This document shows, one piece after another, positions 30,519-40,955 of a DNA stretch of 64,000 nt (its first letter is position 1; the number at the start of each line of letters is the position of its first letter). Under the pieces are notes generated by a model. That model worked only from the letters and a program-made list of their open reading frames with translations, did no database searches and was not told where the DNA came from. The DNA lies in the NCBI GenBank assembly GCA_039105265.1, contig JAPFFF010000014.1, positions 620,001-684,000 of the forward strand, in the 5' to 3' direction. The DNA is from Tritrichomonas musculus (lineage: Eukaryota; Parabasalia; Tritrichomonadida; Tritrichomonadidae). Both the position numbers and the translations under genes were made by a program.

Positions 30519-31979
30519 TTACAAGAATTGGTTATTTTGAAATCCGTTAAGAAGCTTTTTGATTTTGGTTTGCGTTAATACTTTCGAAATAGAAGAAGCA
30601 AATAATTCAGTCACCACGTTTCCGTTTTCATCTTTCCTTTCAACTTTCCATATTTTCCCATTTTCTTTATAGTATTTAACCCCAGACCAAATGATAGATT
30701 TAGAAATTAATATATAGATTACTGCAATTGGCATGAAAAAGCAATGAGTATTTAAACCAATGAATATTTTTAACGAGCTCAATTTCACATTTGTTTGCTG
30801 GTCAGGTGTTCTTGTGCTATTTGAAACGTCATTCATTGCATTAGTAGCAAACTTAATAGATTTTGTAAGTGCAAACCACATAAAGAACGATATAGTTGAA
30901 AAGGTGGAAACATAATTCCATACAAATGCTGTAGAAGTGAAATAAGCCAGAATTGATAAAACGCCAATAATTGGTGATATTGATATCCAAGTAACTAAGA
31001 GCCATATGGATGTAATAATAAGATATGCAAGTGAGTGTACAACACGTTTGTTATAATTAGTTGAGTAAGTGTCTGTAACAAAAAATTGTCGAGTAAGAAA
31101 ATCCCAATATTTGATAAATGGAAGATTTTTCGATGGTACACTCGGAAATATCGCTTTATAAGGATGTGCACATACATATCCTTTTTGTTGAGCCAGACAG
31201 GAAACGATAGTATCATCTGAATACCCTCCATCTAAATAGCAATCAACAAGATGTGCAAAATTTTTTCGAAAAATCCAAAGCGGTGCCATCCAACATCCTC
31301 CCCAGCACAAAATGGGTCTATCTGTTATGAAAGAGAATAAGTTGTGAAGACGATATGTCATCATGCAATAATTCCAAATGCTGGCGCCCGGTTGTGGTGC
31401 AATAAATTCATATCCGGTGGATAAAAGAACTTTATTTGATTCTAATACTAAAGGTGAAACTAATTCTTCAAGAAGTCCTGGATAAAAAAACACATCATCG
31501 TCAGCAAATAAAACGAATTCTGAATCTTCTGAGCAAGCTGTCACGCCAATCAACATATTATGAATTTTTTGAGCATTGTGGTATGATAATCCAGCAACAA
31601 CAACAGTGGCATCTCTGTCTAAATTTGGATTAAATGGTGTTTCAGCAATTGCTTCTCGTGCGCATGCAGCTGCAGGATCATTCTCACTTTCAACAACAAA
31701 AATAAATTCTGCAGGACCTGGGTATTGCATTTTCATATTACGTATAAAATTGGATTTTGACTGATCGTGAATTCCTTTGCAGCACATAACTACAGAAACT
31801 TTCGGATATTCTGTAAGTTTGTTTTCCTCAGAAGTTGGTTTGAGGCCACGAAGTCTTAGGCATCCCATCATTGTGAATAATATGCTCAGTACAAATATAC
31901 TGAAGCATGAAATAAAAGTAAGAAAGTTCCAAATTGGATGTGAAAAAAGTGTATTGATAACATCTGCAAATATCTCCAT
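30519..31979 (-). CDS. Ceramide glucosyltransferase-like protein (GT21/GT2)
   Basis: The gene encodes 486 residues. An N-terminal membrane anchor (IWNFLTFISCFSIFVLSIL) is followed by the glycosyltransferase domain: KVSVVMCCKG (nucleotide-sugar strand), EFIFVVESENDPA (D1), FVLFADDDVFF (D2, DDD), CWGGCWMAPLWIFRKNF, GGYSDDTIVS (D3). Then come C-terminal hydrophobic helices. This order matches ceramide glucosyltransferases, which transfer glucose from UDP-glucose to ceramide on the Golgi face. The family's closing (Q/R)xxRW motif appears here only as LTRQFFV, lacking the RW pair, so activity or substrate may be altered. The upstream sequence has TCACTACC and TCATTTTTT as possible initiators. Confidence 0.8.
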   Translation of the reverse strand: MEIFADVINTLFSHPIWNFLTFISCFSIFVLSILFTMMGCLRLRGLKPTSEENKLTEYPKVSVVMCCKGIHDQSKSNFIRNMKMQYPGPAEFIFVVESENDPAAACAREAIAETPFNPNLDRDATVVVAGLSYHNAQKIHNMLIGVTACSEDSEFVLFADDDVFFYPGLLEELVSPLVLESNKVLLSTGYEFIAPQPGASIWNYCMMTYRLHNLFSFITDRPILCWGGCWMAPLWIFRKNFAHLVDCYLDGGYSDDTIVSCLAQQKGYVCAHPYKAIFPSVPSKNLPFIKYWDFLTRQFFVTDTYSTNYNKRVVHSLAYLIITSIWLLVTWISISPIIGVLSILAYFTSTAFVWNYVSTFSTISFFMWFALTKSIKFATNAMNDVSNSTRTPDQQTNVKLSSLKIFIGLNTHCFFMPIAVIYILISKSIIWSGVKYYKENGKIWKVERKDENGNVVTELFASSISKVLTQTKIKKLLNGFQNNQFL

Positions 31980-32294
31980 GAGAAAAAAAAAAATGATCGG
32001 TAGTGATTTTTAATGCTCTCAAATCAAAGTTTTAGTCTTCTCAATTATTCATTTATTGAATTAAAAACGATAATATATTTATCATTTTTTTAAATATAAT
32101 TGATGGTATTAAAATTTCCAAATTGCTGAGGGCCTAAAACAAGTAACTCAATTGAAAATTAATTTTTAATATATTATATCCATCAACTTTTTATAATTCC
32201 AATCATGAAACGAGATATGAAATTTTTGTTTTTAATATTGTTACTTCTTTTTTTCTGATGAAATAAATATATTTTAATTAAATTCTGTGAAAAT
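31980..32294. other. Intergenic, nothing recognised
   Basis: Upstream of the glycosyltransferase gene (minus) and of the ankyrin relic (plus). AT-rich; no frame or RNA gene is seen. Confidence 0.5.
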
Positions 32295-32830
32295 ATGAGG
32301 AATTATCATATTGAAGAAGATAAAAGCGAAATTACGCATTTTCAATTAATATTTCAAAGCATCTGTGATCATCATCACCGTGATGACGATTTTATTCAAA
32401 AGATCAAGAAAATCATTCAATATAATAAAGAGAAAATGATGAAATATTTGGCATATTTGAAAGCAACAAAATAATTACTCTATTTTTAATGAAATTAAAA
32501 ACAAAATTGAGCCTTACAGTAACCGTTAATGTCACTTTTTTCTATCTAGAACTTGAGAAATTCAAAGGAGAAGAAAAAATGAAATGCATTAAAGGATTCA
32601 TACATTTGTTATCTGATTCGAAATGATTCATTTGAAGAGTTCGTTTCTTATACAAATTGAGCCATTATTTCGTTATCAAGTGAAATCACGCCATCAATTT
32701 TTGAGACGAACTTATTTTTAATTAAAAATAGGAATGCGGCACTCATTGATTATTCAATGAATTTTTCAATACTTGATGATGAATAATATTGAATTAGCAC
32801 CATCATTGTGGCTTTATTCATTCTAAAAAT
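32295..32830 (+). pseudogene. Decayed DUF3447-type ankyrin gene (N-terminal part)
   Basis: Translation in shifting frames recovers the landmarks seen in the intact gene at 1143. An opening 59-codon stretch contains EITHFQLIFQSI and HHHRDDDFIQKIKKI. Then come YICYLIRNDSFEEFVSY, the signature ITPSIFETNLFLIK, ALIDYS, and IELAPSLWLYS. Stops and frameshifts separate them, for example TGA at about 32657 and TAA at about 32786. It is a clear relic of the same family. No ankyrin repeats follow; instead the sequence passes into BspA-like repeats. Confidence 0.85.
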
Positions 32831-32831
32831 T

Positions 32832-33400
32832 CAGAACTTCAATTGAATCTAATGCTTTCTATCATTATTAACACAAATACTAATTCCATCATCTGTAACT
32901 TTAGTTGAATATTATGCTTTCTATCATTGTGAATCACTAACAGAAATCACATTTCCATCATCTGTAATATCAATTGGAAGCTTTCAGTTCTTGTGCATCA
33001 ATGGCACAAATCACATTCACAATTCCATCATCTATAACTTTCATTGGATTTTATGCTTTCTATAATTGTGTATCGTTAACAGAACTCAGAATTCCTTCTT
33101 CTGTAGCTTTTATTTGATCATATGCATTCAGTGTATGTACATCACTAAAACAAATTTCACTTCTATTATCTGTAACTGAGATCAAAGCACCTGTTTTCTA
33201 TCAATGCTCTAGAACAAATCATATTTTCATCATCATTAACTAAAATAGGAAATTCTGCTTTCAGAAAATGTTCATCACTAGAATAAATCTTAATTCCAGC
33301 ATCAGTAAAAACAATTGGAAAATAAGCTTTTAGTTTATTGTTCATCATTAAAACAAATATTTATTCCATCATCAATAAATCTTAAATATCTCTAAATTCA
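32832..33400 (+). pseudogene. Decayed BspA-like leucine-rich-repeat gene (LRR_5 type)
   Basis: The plus strand holds roughly 70-base units that translate to the BspA-like LRR consensus: TSIESNAFYHY, LIPSSVTLVEYYAFYHCESL, TEITFPSSVISIGSFQFL, then after a frameshift TIPSSITFIGFYAFYNCVSL and TELRIPSSVAFI. At least seven degenerate repeats can be followed before the signal fades. BspA-like proteins are surface leucine-rich proteins hugely expanded in trichomonads. In-frame stops and frameshifts show it is dead. It joins the preceding DUF3447 relic with no gap, so the ancestor was either a fusion gene or two genes brought together during decay. Confidence 0.85.
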
Positions 33401-34124
33401 ATCAAATATTATTATCACAGCACTTTAATTAATAAAAAAAAAATAATTTTATCTTTTATGTTTTAATAAAAATTCTAATTATTTGACTCATCTTGTTTAT
33501 ATTTTAATAAAAATATTGAAAATTATATCTTTAATGTCTTAATAAAAATATGCTAAGGTTGATATTTGATTCTAAGAGGGACGTGCCAGAAAGATGTTTG
33601 ATGACCTTTTTGATGGCATTCAAATATAAAATGCCAGTTTAAAGTTGTCAATATTTTCATTATAGACTGGCTTTCATTAAGATTATAATCTTAATAAAGA
33701 AAAGTCAAGAGCAACTGAAAATGTGCTTAATTTTGGTGTTTCAGAAAATTCATTGAATGTACAGAGATACTTTATATCATATTGGATTATGTATGCTTTT
33801 TCATTATTTTTTTATTTCTTATAAAAGAAATTCATTTTATATTTATTGATATAAAACTATGTTTCAAATATATGAAATGATTAAGAAATTTATTTCACTT
33901 TTTGATTTACGATAAAAAAAATTAACTTTTTCTGATAATTAATAATAAATTAATGTTATTAAATAAGTTAATTAATTAGGATTTTTGAATTTATCTTTTT
34001 ATTTCAATAGATAAGAAAATTCAATGAATTGATTTTTTTGAAAACAATAAATAGAATTTTTGAATGACGTAAAATTTCATATGCATTCAAATATCGGCTT
34101 TAATACATTGCAATCAATGTGAAA
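33401..34124. other. Intergenic, possible further relic
   Basis: AT-rich. A more complex patch at about 33550-33780 reads SKRDVPERCLMTFLMAFKYK on the plus strand and looks like worn coding sequence, but no family is recognised. The remainder up to the next gene shows nothing. Confidence 0.4.
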
Positions 34125-37100
34125 ATGAATCTCAATAGAGACTCATTTGCCATTCGCAATGTTGCACATCGGAAACATAGCATCTCTTTTTCATTATTAT
34201 TGCTTTCTACAATGCTTCAAAATTGCTACTTTGATAATATTTCATTTTCTTTCGTTTCCTTTGTTTTGGATTTAATTATTTCGATTATTACCATAGTTAA
34301 TGGAATCTCTTTATCAAAACGGCATGGGATATATCCAAATACGTCTTTTGCTTATATTTTAACTCCAAAGCTTTTATCGAAAGAAACATGGACAATACTA
34401 TCATCTGCTTTAACAGCATTTTATATAGTCACTTTTATCATCTGTTATAGGCATAAAAAGCTTTGCATTTCTTTACATTGGATATTGAATCCATGTATCA
34501 ATATCGTTTTGCTCCCATTTTTTAGTCATACATTTGCATATTCAATTTCAAATCCCACCGAATTGAATGAATTTATATTTATAATATTATTTGTTTGCTA
34601 CCTATTAATTTTTAGCTTTTTATATTTTGTTTACACGAATTCAATTATTCACCCAAGCAGTTTTTATCATGAATGGTTTAGTGGATCAAATATTCTATAT
34701 CCTCTTTATATTGCGTTTACTAATATTGCATTCTTAATATCATCTAATTTATCAAAATACAATAGCATCATTCTTATGGCAATAAGCGCTCTAATTTCTC
34801 TTATTTATGCTATTTATATTATTCAAAAAATGCCTTTTTTTTTATTATTTACAAATGATATTATAATTTCTAAAATGCTATGTTTTTGCCTTTATTCTGT
34901 ATTGATTATAATTAAAATTAATTTTAAAGTCCATTTGGATACACTGATCACAGTTTCAATTCCTCTTGTTTATATATTACTTGTATTTTTAGTAAAAATC
35001 ATAGCAGATAAAAAGAGATCAAGCATTCATAAAATTTTATCTCAAATTGATAGTTCGTTCAAGCAATATTCAGTTGATGCTTTGGCAACTGCTTTACCCT
35101 CAATCGTAAAAAGCGAGTCAGCTGTTCAGTGGGCCATTAAAGAAGGAATCATTCTCGGCAACCAATCAGTCATTAACAAAGAATTTCTACATTTATGTAT
35201 AAAAAAGTTTCGAAAGAGTCAGTGGTTTATATCCCTGATTTCTTTTTTAATTGGTGTCAACTGGGAAGGCGAACGTTCATCGGCTTATCGAATACTTCTT
35301 CATGTTCTTAGTTTACAAGATTCCGTTTTTACATCTCTTCAATTATTTCAAGTTGTCTATATCATGAATCAGAATTCAGATGTCGAACTTTCTCAAATAA
35401 TTTCGCGTGATATTTCTCGTTATCGCTTTTCTCTTCATTATTTTGCTAAAATGCATCAAAATTTCTGGTCATCAGCTTTAAATGATAATGAAAAAGAATT
35501 TAGAGCATCACTTCGAAATTTATATTTAGCAAAAGTTGAACAAAAAAAATTAATCCATAGTTTGCTTCGAATGTATGAGTTTTCACCTTCGGTCCAGCTC
35601 CATGCTTCTCTATATTACTCCGATATCGAACAAAATTACATTAAAAGTGGAAAGCATTATAGAAGAGCCGTTTTGATGAGAACAAATCGTGAAGAATACG
35701 TTTCAACAGAAATGCTTAGTCAGTTTTCTTCACTACTTCCAAAAAGTTCAAAATCATTATTTTTAAAAAATGAGAAAAATTTTGCTTCTTCTGATGACAT
35801 CAGCTTTTTAAGTGTCCGAACATCACATAATACTGCTCTTCGTTGCCAACCTGCGGTTTCTTTGAATGATGACTTTTTAGAAGCATTATGCCAAACATAT
35901 TCAATACCGATGAACACAGCAAAACAAAAAATTTTACCCTTTGCAGATAAGACAACATCAATATATAAAATTACATTCTTTTGTTTGACAATTATATACA
36001 TATTTTTGGCGTTGTTTGTTCAAGTTAAGTATTATGAATTCCGTAGAGAGATTAATTTGTTCAGTGGTAGACTTGACTTGATTACAAGTACAATTGAATT
36101 TAGGTGGCATCTTTCAGCAACTTCACTAGATATTCGATTACTTGTGAATATAATTAATGAAACCTATCAACCGTTTACGAATAGTTCAATTGATTTTTAC
36201 TATTTTATTGTTGATCATCTTTCATCTTTAACTCAAAGTTTAGTCAAATATGAAAATCAAATTAATGAAATTCATATTTTAACTGATAATTCATTCACTA
36301 ACGAATTTGGAGAATTACATAATTATTGTAAATATTTTATAACAACTCGTGATATATCAAATTTAATGAAAACCGTTTCTGATAGCACATTAAATAAATT
36401 AGTTAATCGTCTTGAAGATCTTAGTGAATTTTTATATTTAAATTTCACAATAATTGAACAGCAAAAAGAAGAAGAAGTGAAGAAAGTTTTCACCCGAATA
36501 TTTATAATTCTGATTTTAGGAATAATTATTGTTTACGTATTTTCAATAATTTTTTTCTTTGCGATTACCAATTCAATAGAAAATCTACTATTTTTGATTT
36601 TAAAAACAGTTCAAGCCGTTGTTATATCGGAAATTCAAGAAAAATTTAATAAATTATTTAATTATGATCATCCTAAAAGATTAAAAAGAAATGAAGCCAC
36701 TGTATTATCTACTTATGGCATTTTCATTCTTTCTCTCATAATGATGGCTTTATCAACCATTATTTATCCACTTTTCAAATTGGTTTTAATTCTTTCGGCA
36801 AAACCGTCGGCATTTCGTTCATTACCTGAATTTTTGAACATTACAAGTGAAACTGAATCGATTTATTATGCATTGGCTGTTAATGAATTCGGAATTAATC
36901 ATCACCAAAGTAATTGTATACATTCTTATACAGAAATCAATTTGGATGGCTATACTCAGCCAAGTATCGTCATAACAAACAAAATTGATGTGCAGATGAT
37001 GAATGTATTATTCATCATCTTTGCAATTTTTTTAGTAGTTTTTATAATCGAATTTAGAAGCAGTATAATGATGTATAAATTTGTCCAAGTTGTCCTTAAA

Positions 37101-38396
37101 TTCATCCCGCAGCATGCAGCAGATTCCAGCCCTGTTCTTGCTCCTCTTTGGAGAGGCCAAAGCCTTAAAAAAAGTGATGTTATTCATTTTAAACAAATGA
37201 TTATTTCATTCAAAGAAATTGAAAATTCTGGGTTTTTCTGTTTATTATTTTTCAATGATTCTGGCGAAGTTATCAGAACGATAGGTAATGTTGTTAACAT
37301 ATTACATTGCCAACCAAAAACTTTGTGGCAACTTGTTACATATATTAAAGAAAACTCAAAAGAGCCAAGTGTATTAATTGATGAATTTTTTAATAACAAT
37401 AGTTTTAAAAATAAGCGAACAAATCATTCAAATAATAATAATCAAGTTTTTTCAATTAACACCAATAATACAATTTGCAATGTTAATCAAAACACAAGCC
37501 AAAGTGAATTTCAAACAGCTTCGATTTCTCTTGAAGCATTTCATGAGATATCTTTAACTTTTTCTGACAATGGTCATGTTTTGACGATCAAAGATGATGG
37601 GCATCACTTTCTTAGAAATCAGCAGTTAAGAGCAATCATGAACGCAAAAGTTCCGTCAATTCAGCAAGAAGCCCCATCAGAGAAAGCCAATTGTAGTCAA
37701 AATGATTCAAAACAGCAGCAGGCGCATCCATTTATTTTTCAATTTCCACAAAGTCAGCAAAATCAGCAGCAGCAAAAAATAATTTATGATAATTGTATAA
37801 TTATATTGTGTGAAATTAACCTTTCAAATATTAAAATAACCGATACAGAAGGAAGCAATGGCATGTTAATTTTACCTAATCTGCCTATTTTTGATTCCTC
37901 TTTCTCCAAAACAAATCATTCACATCCAGATTCTTCAGATTTGGAAGATACAACAAATGGCGAAGAGTGCATTAATGACATTGAAATGCCAAATGCAAAT
38001 ATAAACGGTAATGTTGACAACAATAAATCTGAAATTGATTTTAAAACTGTTTTAAAAAGAGAAGATTCTTACGTGATGATTTGTGATGCTAGTTTTGCTG
38101 CAAAATTACTAGATTTGATCAAAAAATTAAAAGTAAAAACAGTTGTCCATATAAATGGCCAAATTTGCGTTTTTAAATCAAAATTTATATCAATGCCTCA
38201 AGTATTTGGACAAGCTTTCGATGAAGCAAAGGCAATGATGAAGATAGCAGATAACGCTGATGTTATTGTATCAAAAAATTATTGGCTTTTAACTAATGAA
38301 AATAAAATTGATTATGAAATGTTTAATATAGGATTCGATATGGCAATCGAAATTCATCGTTTTCCTCGAAATCACGCATCCGAATATTTTCCATGA
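34125..38396 (+). CDS. Giant multi-TM protein of the trichomonad cyclase-receptor type, without a recognisable catalytic domain
   Basis: The gene encodes 1423 residues from MNLNRDSFAIRNVAH; a GTG two codons earlier is not needed. About ten or more hydrophobic spans form a first cluster (~residues 20-300), a helical cytosolic block (SSFKQYSVDALATALPSIVK to ~580), then spans around 630, 795, 870 and 980. The C-terminal ~400 residues are soluble, with Asn/Gln-rich linkers. The arrangement parallels the protein encoded at 50744-55702. Its C-terminus (KTVVHINGQICVFKSKFISM; AFDEAKAMMKIA) keeps only faint resemblance to the second half of a nucleotidyl cyclase domain, with no DxxGF or GDxx motif. 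A sensory or receptor-like paralogue that lost catalysis is the likeliest reading. Confidence 0.7.
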   Translation: MNLNRDSFAIRNVAHRKHSISFSLLLLSTMLQNCYFDNISFSFVSFVLDLIISIITIVNGISLSKRHGIYPNTSFAYILTPKLLSKETWTILSSALTAFYIVTFIICYRHKKLCISLHWILNPCINIVLLPFFSHTFAYSISNPTELNEFIFIILFVCYLLIFSFLYFVYTNSIIHPSSFYHEWFSGSNILYPLYIAFTNIAFLISSNLSKYNSIILMAISALISLIYAIYIIQKMPFFLLFTNDIIISKMLCFCLYSVLIIIKINFKVHLDTLITVSIPLVYILLVFLVKIIADKKRSSIHKILSQIDSSFKQYSVDALATALPSIVKSESAVQWAIKEGIILGNQSVINKEFLHLCIKKFRKSQWFISLISFLIGVNWEGERSSAYRILLHVLSLQDSVFTSLQLFQVVYIMNQNSDVELSQIISRDISRYRFSLHYFAKMHQNFWSSALNDNEKEFRASLRNLYLAKVEQKKLIHSLLRMYEFSPSVQLHASLYYSDIEQNYIKSGKHYRRAVLMRTNREEYVSTEMLSQFSSLLPKSSKSLFLKNEKNFASSDDISFLSVRTSHNTALRCQPAVSLNDDFLEALCQTYSIPMNTAKQKILPFADKTTSIYKITFFCLTIIYIFLALFVQVKYYEFRREINLFSGRLDLITSTIEFRWHLSATSLDIRLLVNIINETYQPFTNSSIDFYYFIVDHLSSLTQSLVKYENQINEIHILTDNSFTNEFGELHNYCKYFITTRDISNLMKTVSDSTLNKLVNRLEDLSEFLYLNFTIIEQQKEEEVKKVFTRIFIILILGIIIVYVFSIIFFFAITNSIENLLFLILKTVQAVVISEIQEKFNKLFNYDHPKRLKRNEATVLSTYGIFILSLIMMALSTIIYPLFKLVLILSAKPSAFRSLPEFLNITSETESIYYALAVNEFGINHHQSNCIHSYTEINLDGYTQPSIVITNKIDVQMMNVLFIIFAIFLVVFIIEFRSSIMMYKFVQVVLKFIPQHAADSSPVLAPLWRGQSLKKSDVIHFKQMIISFKEIENSGFFCLLFFNDSGEVIRTIGNVVNILHCQPKTLWQLVTYIKENSKEPSVLIDEFFNNNSFKNKRTNHSNNNNQVFSINTNNTICNVNQNTSQSEFQTASISLEAFHEISLTFSDNGHVLTIKDDGHHFLRNQQLRAIMNAKVPSIQQEAPSEKANCSQNDSKQQQAHPFIFQFPQSQQNQQQQKIIYDNCIIILCEINLSNIKITDTEGSNGMLILPNLPIFDSSFSKTNHSHPDSSDLEDTTNGEECINDIEMPNANINGNVDNNKSEIDFKTVLKREDSYVMICDASFAAKLLDLIKKLKVKTVVHINGQICVFKSKFISMPQVFGQAFDEAKAMMKIADNADVIVSKNYWLLTNENKIDYEMFNIGFDMAIEIHRFPRNHASEYFP

Positions 38397-38534
38397 TATT
38401 TTTTTTTTATTGTTATATTTTTTTTTATTTACTTACTTGCATGTTTTATTTTTTGTTTTATAAAAATATGTTTATATTGATGTTTTTTATGTGATTTTTA
38501 TATGACCAAATTATCACTCAATTCATCATTCATA

Positions 38535-38954
38535 ATGAACTTTGGACCTCATAAAGTGCCTCTTAATAATGTTATCTATAAGACTGAATATACATATGTC
38601 TTTACAAACTTAATGCCTGTTGCAGAAGGCCATATTTTAGTTGCTCCAATCAGATCAGTAAGTCTATTTCACGATTTAGCAAACGAAGAAAAGACAGATT
38701 TTCTCAAGGTTTTGGAATTTGCCAGTCGTGTAATGAAAAAGCATTTGCATACGCAAGCTTTAAATTTAACAATTCAAGACGGGCCTGAAGCAGGGCAAAC
38801 TGTTCCTCACGTTCATTGCCATATTATTCCGCTAAATCTTCCTCCTACATTCAAAAAGCAATACCCTGATGATGCTACTCGGGAGCAGACCACAAATCAA
38901 TATAAAGAATTTTTCAATGAAGAACTTGCTATCATTCAAAAAAAAGTTGCGTGA
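38535..38954 (+). CDS. FHIT: FHIT-type HIT-family dinucleotide hydrolase
   Basis: The gene encodes 139 residues from MNFGPHKVPLNNVIYKTE, which lines up with the start of human FHIT; an in-frame ATG 33 bases earlier (38502) is possible. Family landmarks are MPVAEGHILVAPIRSV, FHDLANEEK, the FHIT hallmark QDGPEAGQTV and the histidine triad HVHCHIIP, which provides the nucleophilic histidine. FHIT enzymes split diadenosine triphosphate into AMP and ADP. TCATCATTCATA lies immediately before the chosen ATG and resembles the trichomonad initiator, supporting that start. Confidence 0.93.
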   Translation: MNFGPHKVPLNNVIYKTEYTYVFTNLMPVAEGHILVAPIRSVSLFHDLANEEKTDFLKVLEFASRVMKKHLHTQALNLTIQDGPEAGQTVPHVHCHIIPLNLPPTFKKQYPDDATREQTTNQYKEFFNEELAIIQKKVA

Positions 38955-39121
38955 AAATTTTATAGAAAGAAGATGTTTGTTTATTTATAAACATGAAGTT
39001 TATAAAAAGGCATATATAATTTTTTTTTATATTGGAATAAATGAAAATTTGATAGAGAGAGAAAAAAAAAAAATAATTATTATATAACAAAGAATATGCA
39101 TAATATCTTTATAATATATAT

Positions 39122-40354
39122 TCATTTACATGCAAATAATAAGCAGTTGGCATGGTCTTCTTTATATGATTCATTTGTTATAAATATATTATCTATTTTT
39201 TCATAATGTTTGGATGCTGTAATGAATATCTGTGTAATTGGATCTTTAGCTTGAGTTTCTTTCTTACTGTCATCATTTTTATCATCATCTTTTTTTTTTT
39301 TGACAGCTTCCTTTTTAGTATCAGAATCTTTATTTTCTTCATTTGCTTGATCATTTTTACTGACATTTTTTTTAAGTTTAGATTTCAATTTTTTAGATTT
39401 AAATAAGTTATGTAATTTGTATTTAATACCTCGAGCAGATGCTGGTCCACCAACAACTGAAATTCTATTTTTAAGCGTTTTTTCCATGTGGCTTATTGAT
39501 TTTGTTTCAACAACAGCAGATTTAATTGATTCATTGATTTGCTCTGCTAGTGTATAATTGAGAGACGGATCTATATTCCCAGGTAAAAGGGCGCATGAAG
39601 TGCCTAAATAGCGTTCATAGCCAAAAGTAAAAAATTCTTTTTTTTTTGTAATAGGATGAAGTTTGAATATAGTTTTTAATGGTGTTGAGTGTTTAAAATC
39701 ATCAATATCGATATTCGAATCAAAATATGGAAATCTATCAGATAGTTTAATTTGCTCTGACATCCACATAAAATTTTCTTCTTCAATGTACTGATTTTGG
39801 GGCCTCTGTTTTAGTGAAGAGGAAATAAATTCTGTTATTTGATGACCACCAATAGGAATATGACGAAGAGATTTTGAGCAAGGTTGACAGTTAATATAAG
39901 GAAGAATATAAGTATCACTGAATCCAGTCATAACAGAAACAAAATTTTTATGCTCATCGGCAAAAAAACTTTGTGAGATCATGCTTAATTTTGGGCAATT
40001 ATAAGTCTCAAAAAGAATTTCAGAGGTTTTTGCAACAAAGCTTTCTTGATCAATAGGCGGTATGAGAACAATCATATTTGCTTCAGAAGGATCACAATTC
40101 AATAAATTAAAGCAATGACCAAGAAAATTTGAGTATTTTGTTGTATCAATTAATTTATTTCGAGAAAAAAATGTACTTTCATAATATGGAAAATCTGCTT
40201 TACAATCTGGAAACTTTGAATAATATTCAATTGTTGAAAACTTTACTGAAAAATCCAAAATATAATCTGCTGAGGAACTAATCATTAAAGGATCCCGTCC
40301 AACAAAGTTTATTTTAGTGCAAAGCGATCCTATGTCAATTAAAATTTTTGACAT
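39122..40354 (-). CDS. Highly divergent actin-related protein
   Basis: The gene encodes 410 residues. The actin-fold landmarks are present but worn. Phosphate-1 strand ILIDIGSLCTKINFVGRDPL and the adenosine-loop segment ISVVGGPASARGIKYKL are visible; MIVLIPPIDQESF and FVSVMTGFSDTYILPYI fit the connect and phosphate-2 region. A long lysine/aspartate-rich insertion (~residues 325-375) interrupts subdomain 1 near the C-terminus. The length is slightly above actin's 375. It does not match one Arp class clearly; nuclear Arps of chromatin-remodelling complexes often show such divergence. The first coding bases are copied in inverted form upstream (40429-40453). Confidence 0.75.
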   Translation of the reverse strand: MSKILIDIGSLCTKINFVGRDPLMISSSADYILDFSVKFSTIEYYSKFPDCKADFPYYESTFFSRNKLIDTTKYSNFLGHCFNLLNCDPSEANMIVLIPPIDQESFVAKTSEILFETYNCPKLSMISQSFFADEHKNFVSVMTGFSDTYILPYINCQPCSKSLRHIPIGGHQITEFISSSLKQRPQNQYIEEENFMWMSEQIKLSDRFPYFDSNIDIDDFKHSTPLKTIFKLHPITKKKEFFTFGYERYLGTSCALLPGNIDPSLNYTLAEQINESIKSAVVETKSISHMEKTLKNRISVVGGPASARGIKYKLHNLFKSKKLKSKLKKNVSKNDQANEENKDSDTKKEAVKKKKDDDKNDDSKKETQAKDPITQIFITASKHYEKIDNIFITNESYKEDHANCLLFACK

Positions 40355-40486
40355 GAATCAGGTTTTAATATTTTGATTAGAATAATAGATAAATTTTTAG
40401 AAATAATATTTTTTATTCAATTTGATTCACATAGGATCGCTTTGCACTAAAATATTATTTCTAAAAAATTTATCTATTATTCTAAT
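40311..40486. repeat. Interleaved inverted duplication of a gene start and its promoter
   Basis: Segment A (40311-40335, coding start of the actin-related gene) recurs as an exact 25/25 inverted copy at 40429-40453. Segment B (40376-40413, its upstream region) recurs inverted at 40450-40486 with a 1-base length change. The order is A, B, A', B', so the pairings cross rather than nest, and this is not a simple inversion. Confidence 0.9.
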
Positions 40487-40939
40487 AATAATATTAATGG
40501 TTATGGTTAGCATCATTGCTATAATTTGCAGAAGGAATCTGTTATAAAGAATGTGTTTTATAAAAACGAAACTAATATAATATTAATATAGAGTATTTTT
40601 AATTAATATTATTTTGTTTTTAAATGGATAAGATTGGTCGATATTTGGATGTACTTTACAATGCACGTGTTATTGAAATTAAAAAAAGATATTAGTAATT
40701 CATAATTGTCTAAATTAACTTTAAAAATAAAAGTAGAATTGACACCAATTTTTATTCTAAATGGTATTTAAGTTGGTATTAGTATTTTTTTTATTTGCCA
40801 TTTGCTGTAATGATTTAAATTCTTGGATATGATTTTCTGTTGAAATATATTGAAAAAGTCATTCTTTGGTTCAATTTTTCTGATATTAATAAGACCATTT
40901 ATCTTCACAATTATATAAAACATCATTCTATTTTCTTAA
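40487..40939. other. Intergenic, nothing recognised
   Basis: AT-rich spacer between divergent genes. No frame, RNA gene or repeat is seen beyond the inverted duplication that borders it. Confidence 0.5.
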
Positions 40940-40946
40940 TCATTTG
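40940..40946 (+). promoter_or_regulatory. Inr TCATTTG
   Basis: Initiator-type sequence 10 bases before the ATG at 40956; it supports that start over an in-frame TTG at 40944. Confidence 0.55.
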
Positions 40947-40955
40947 CTTGTAAAA

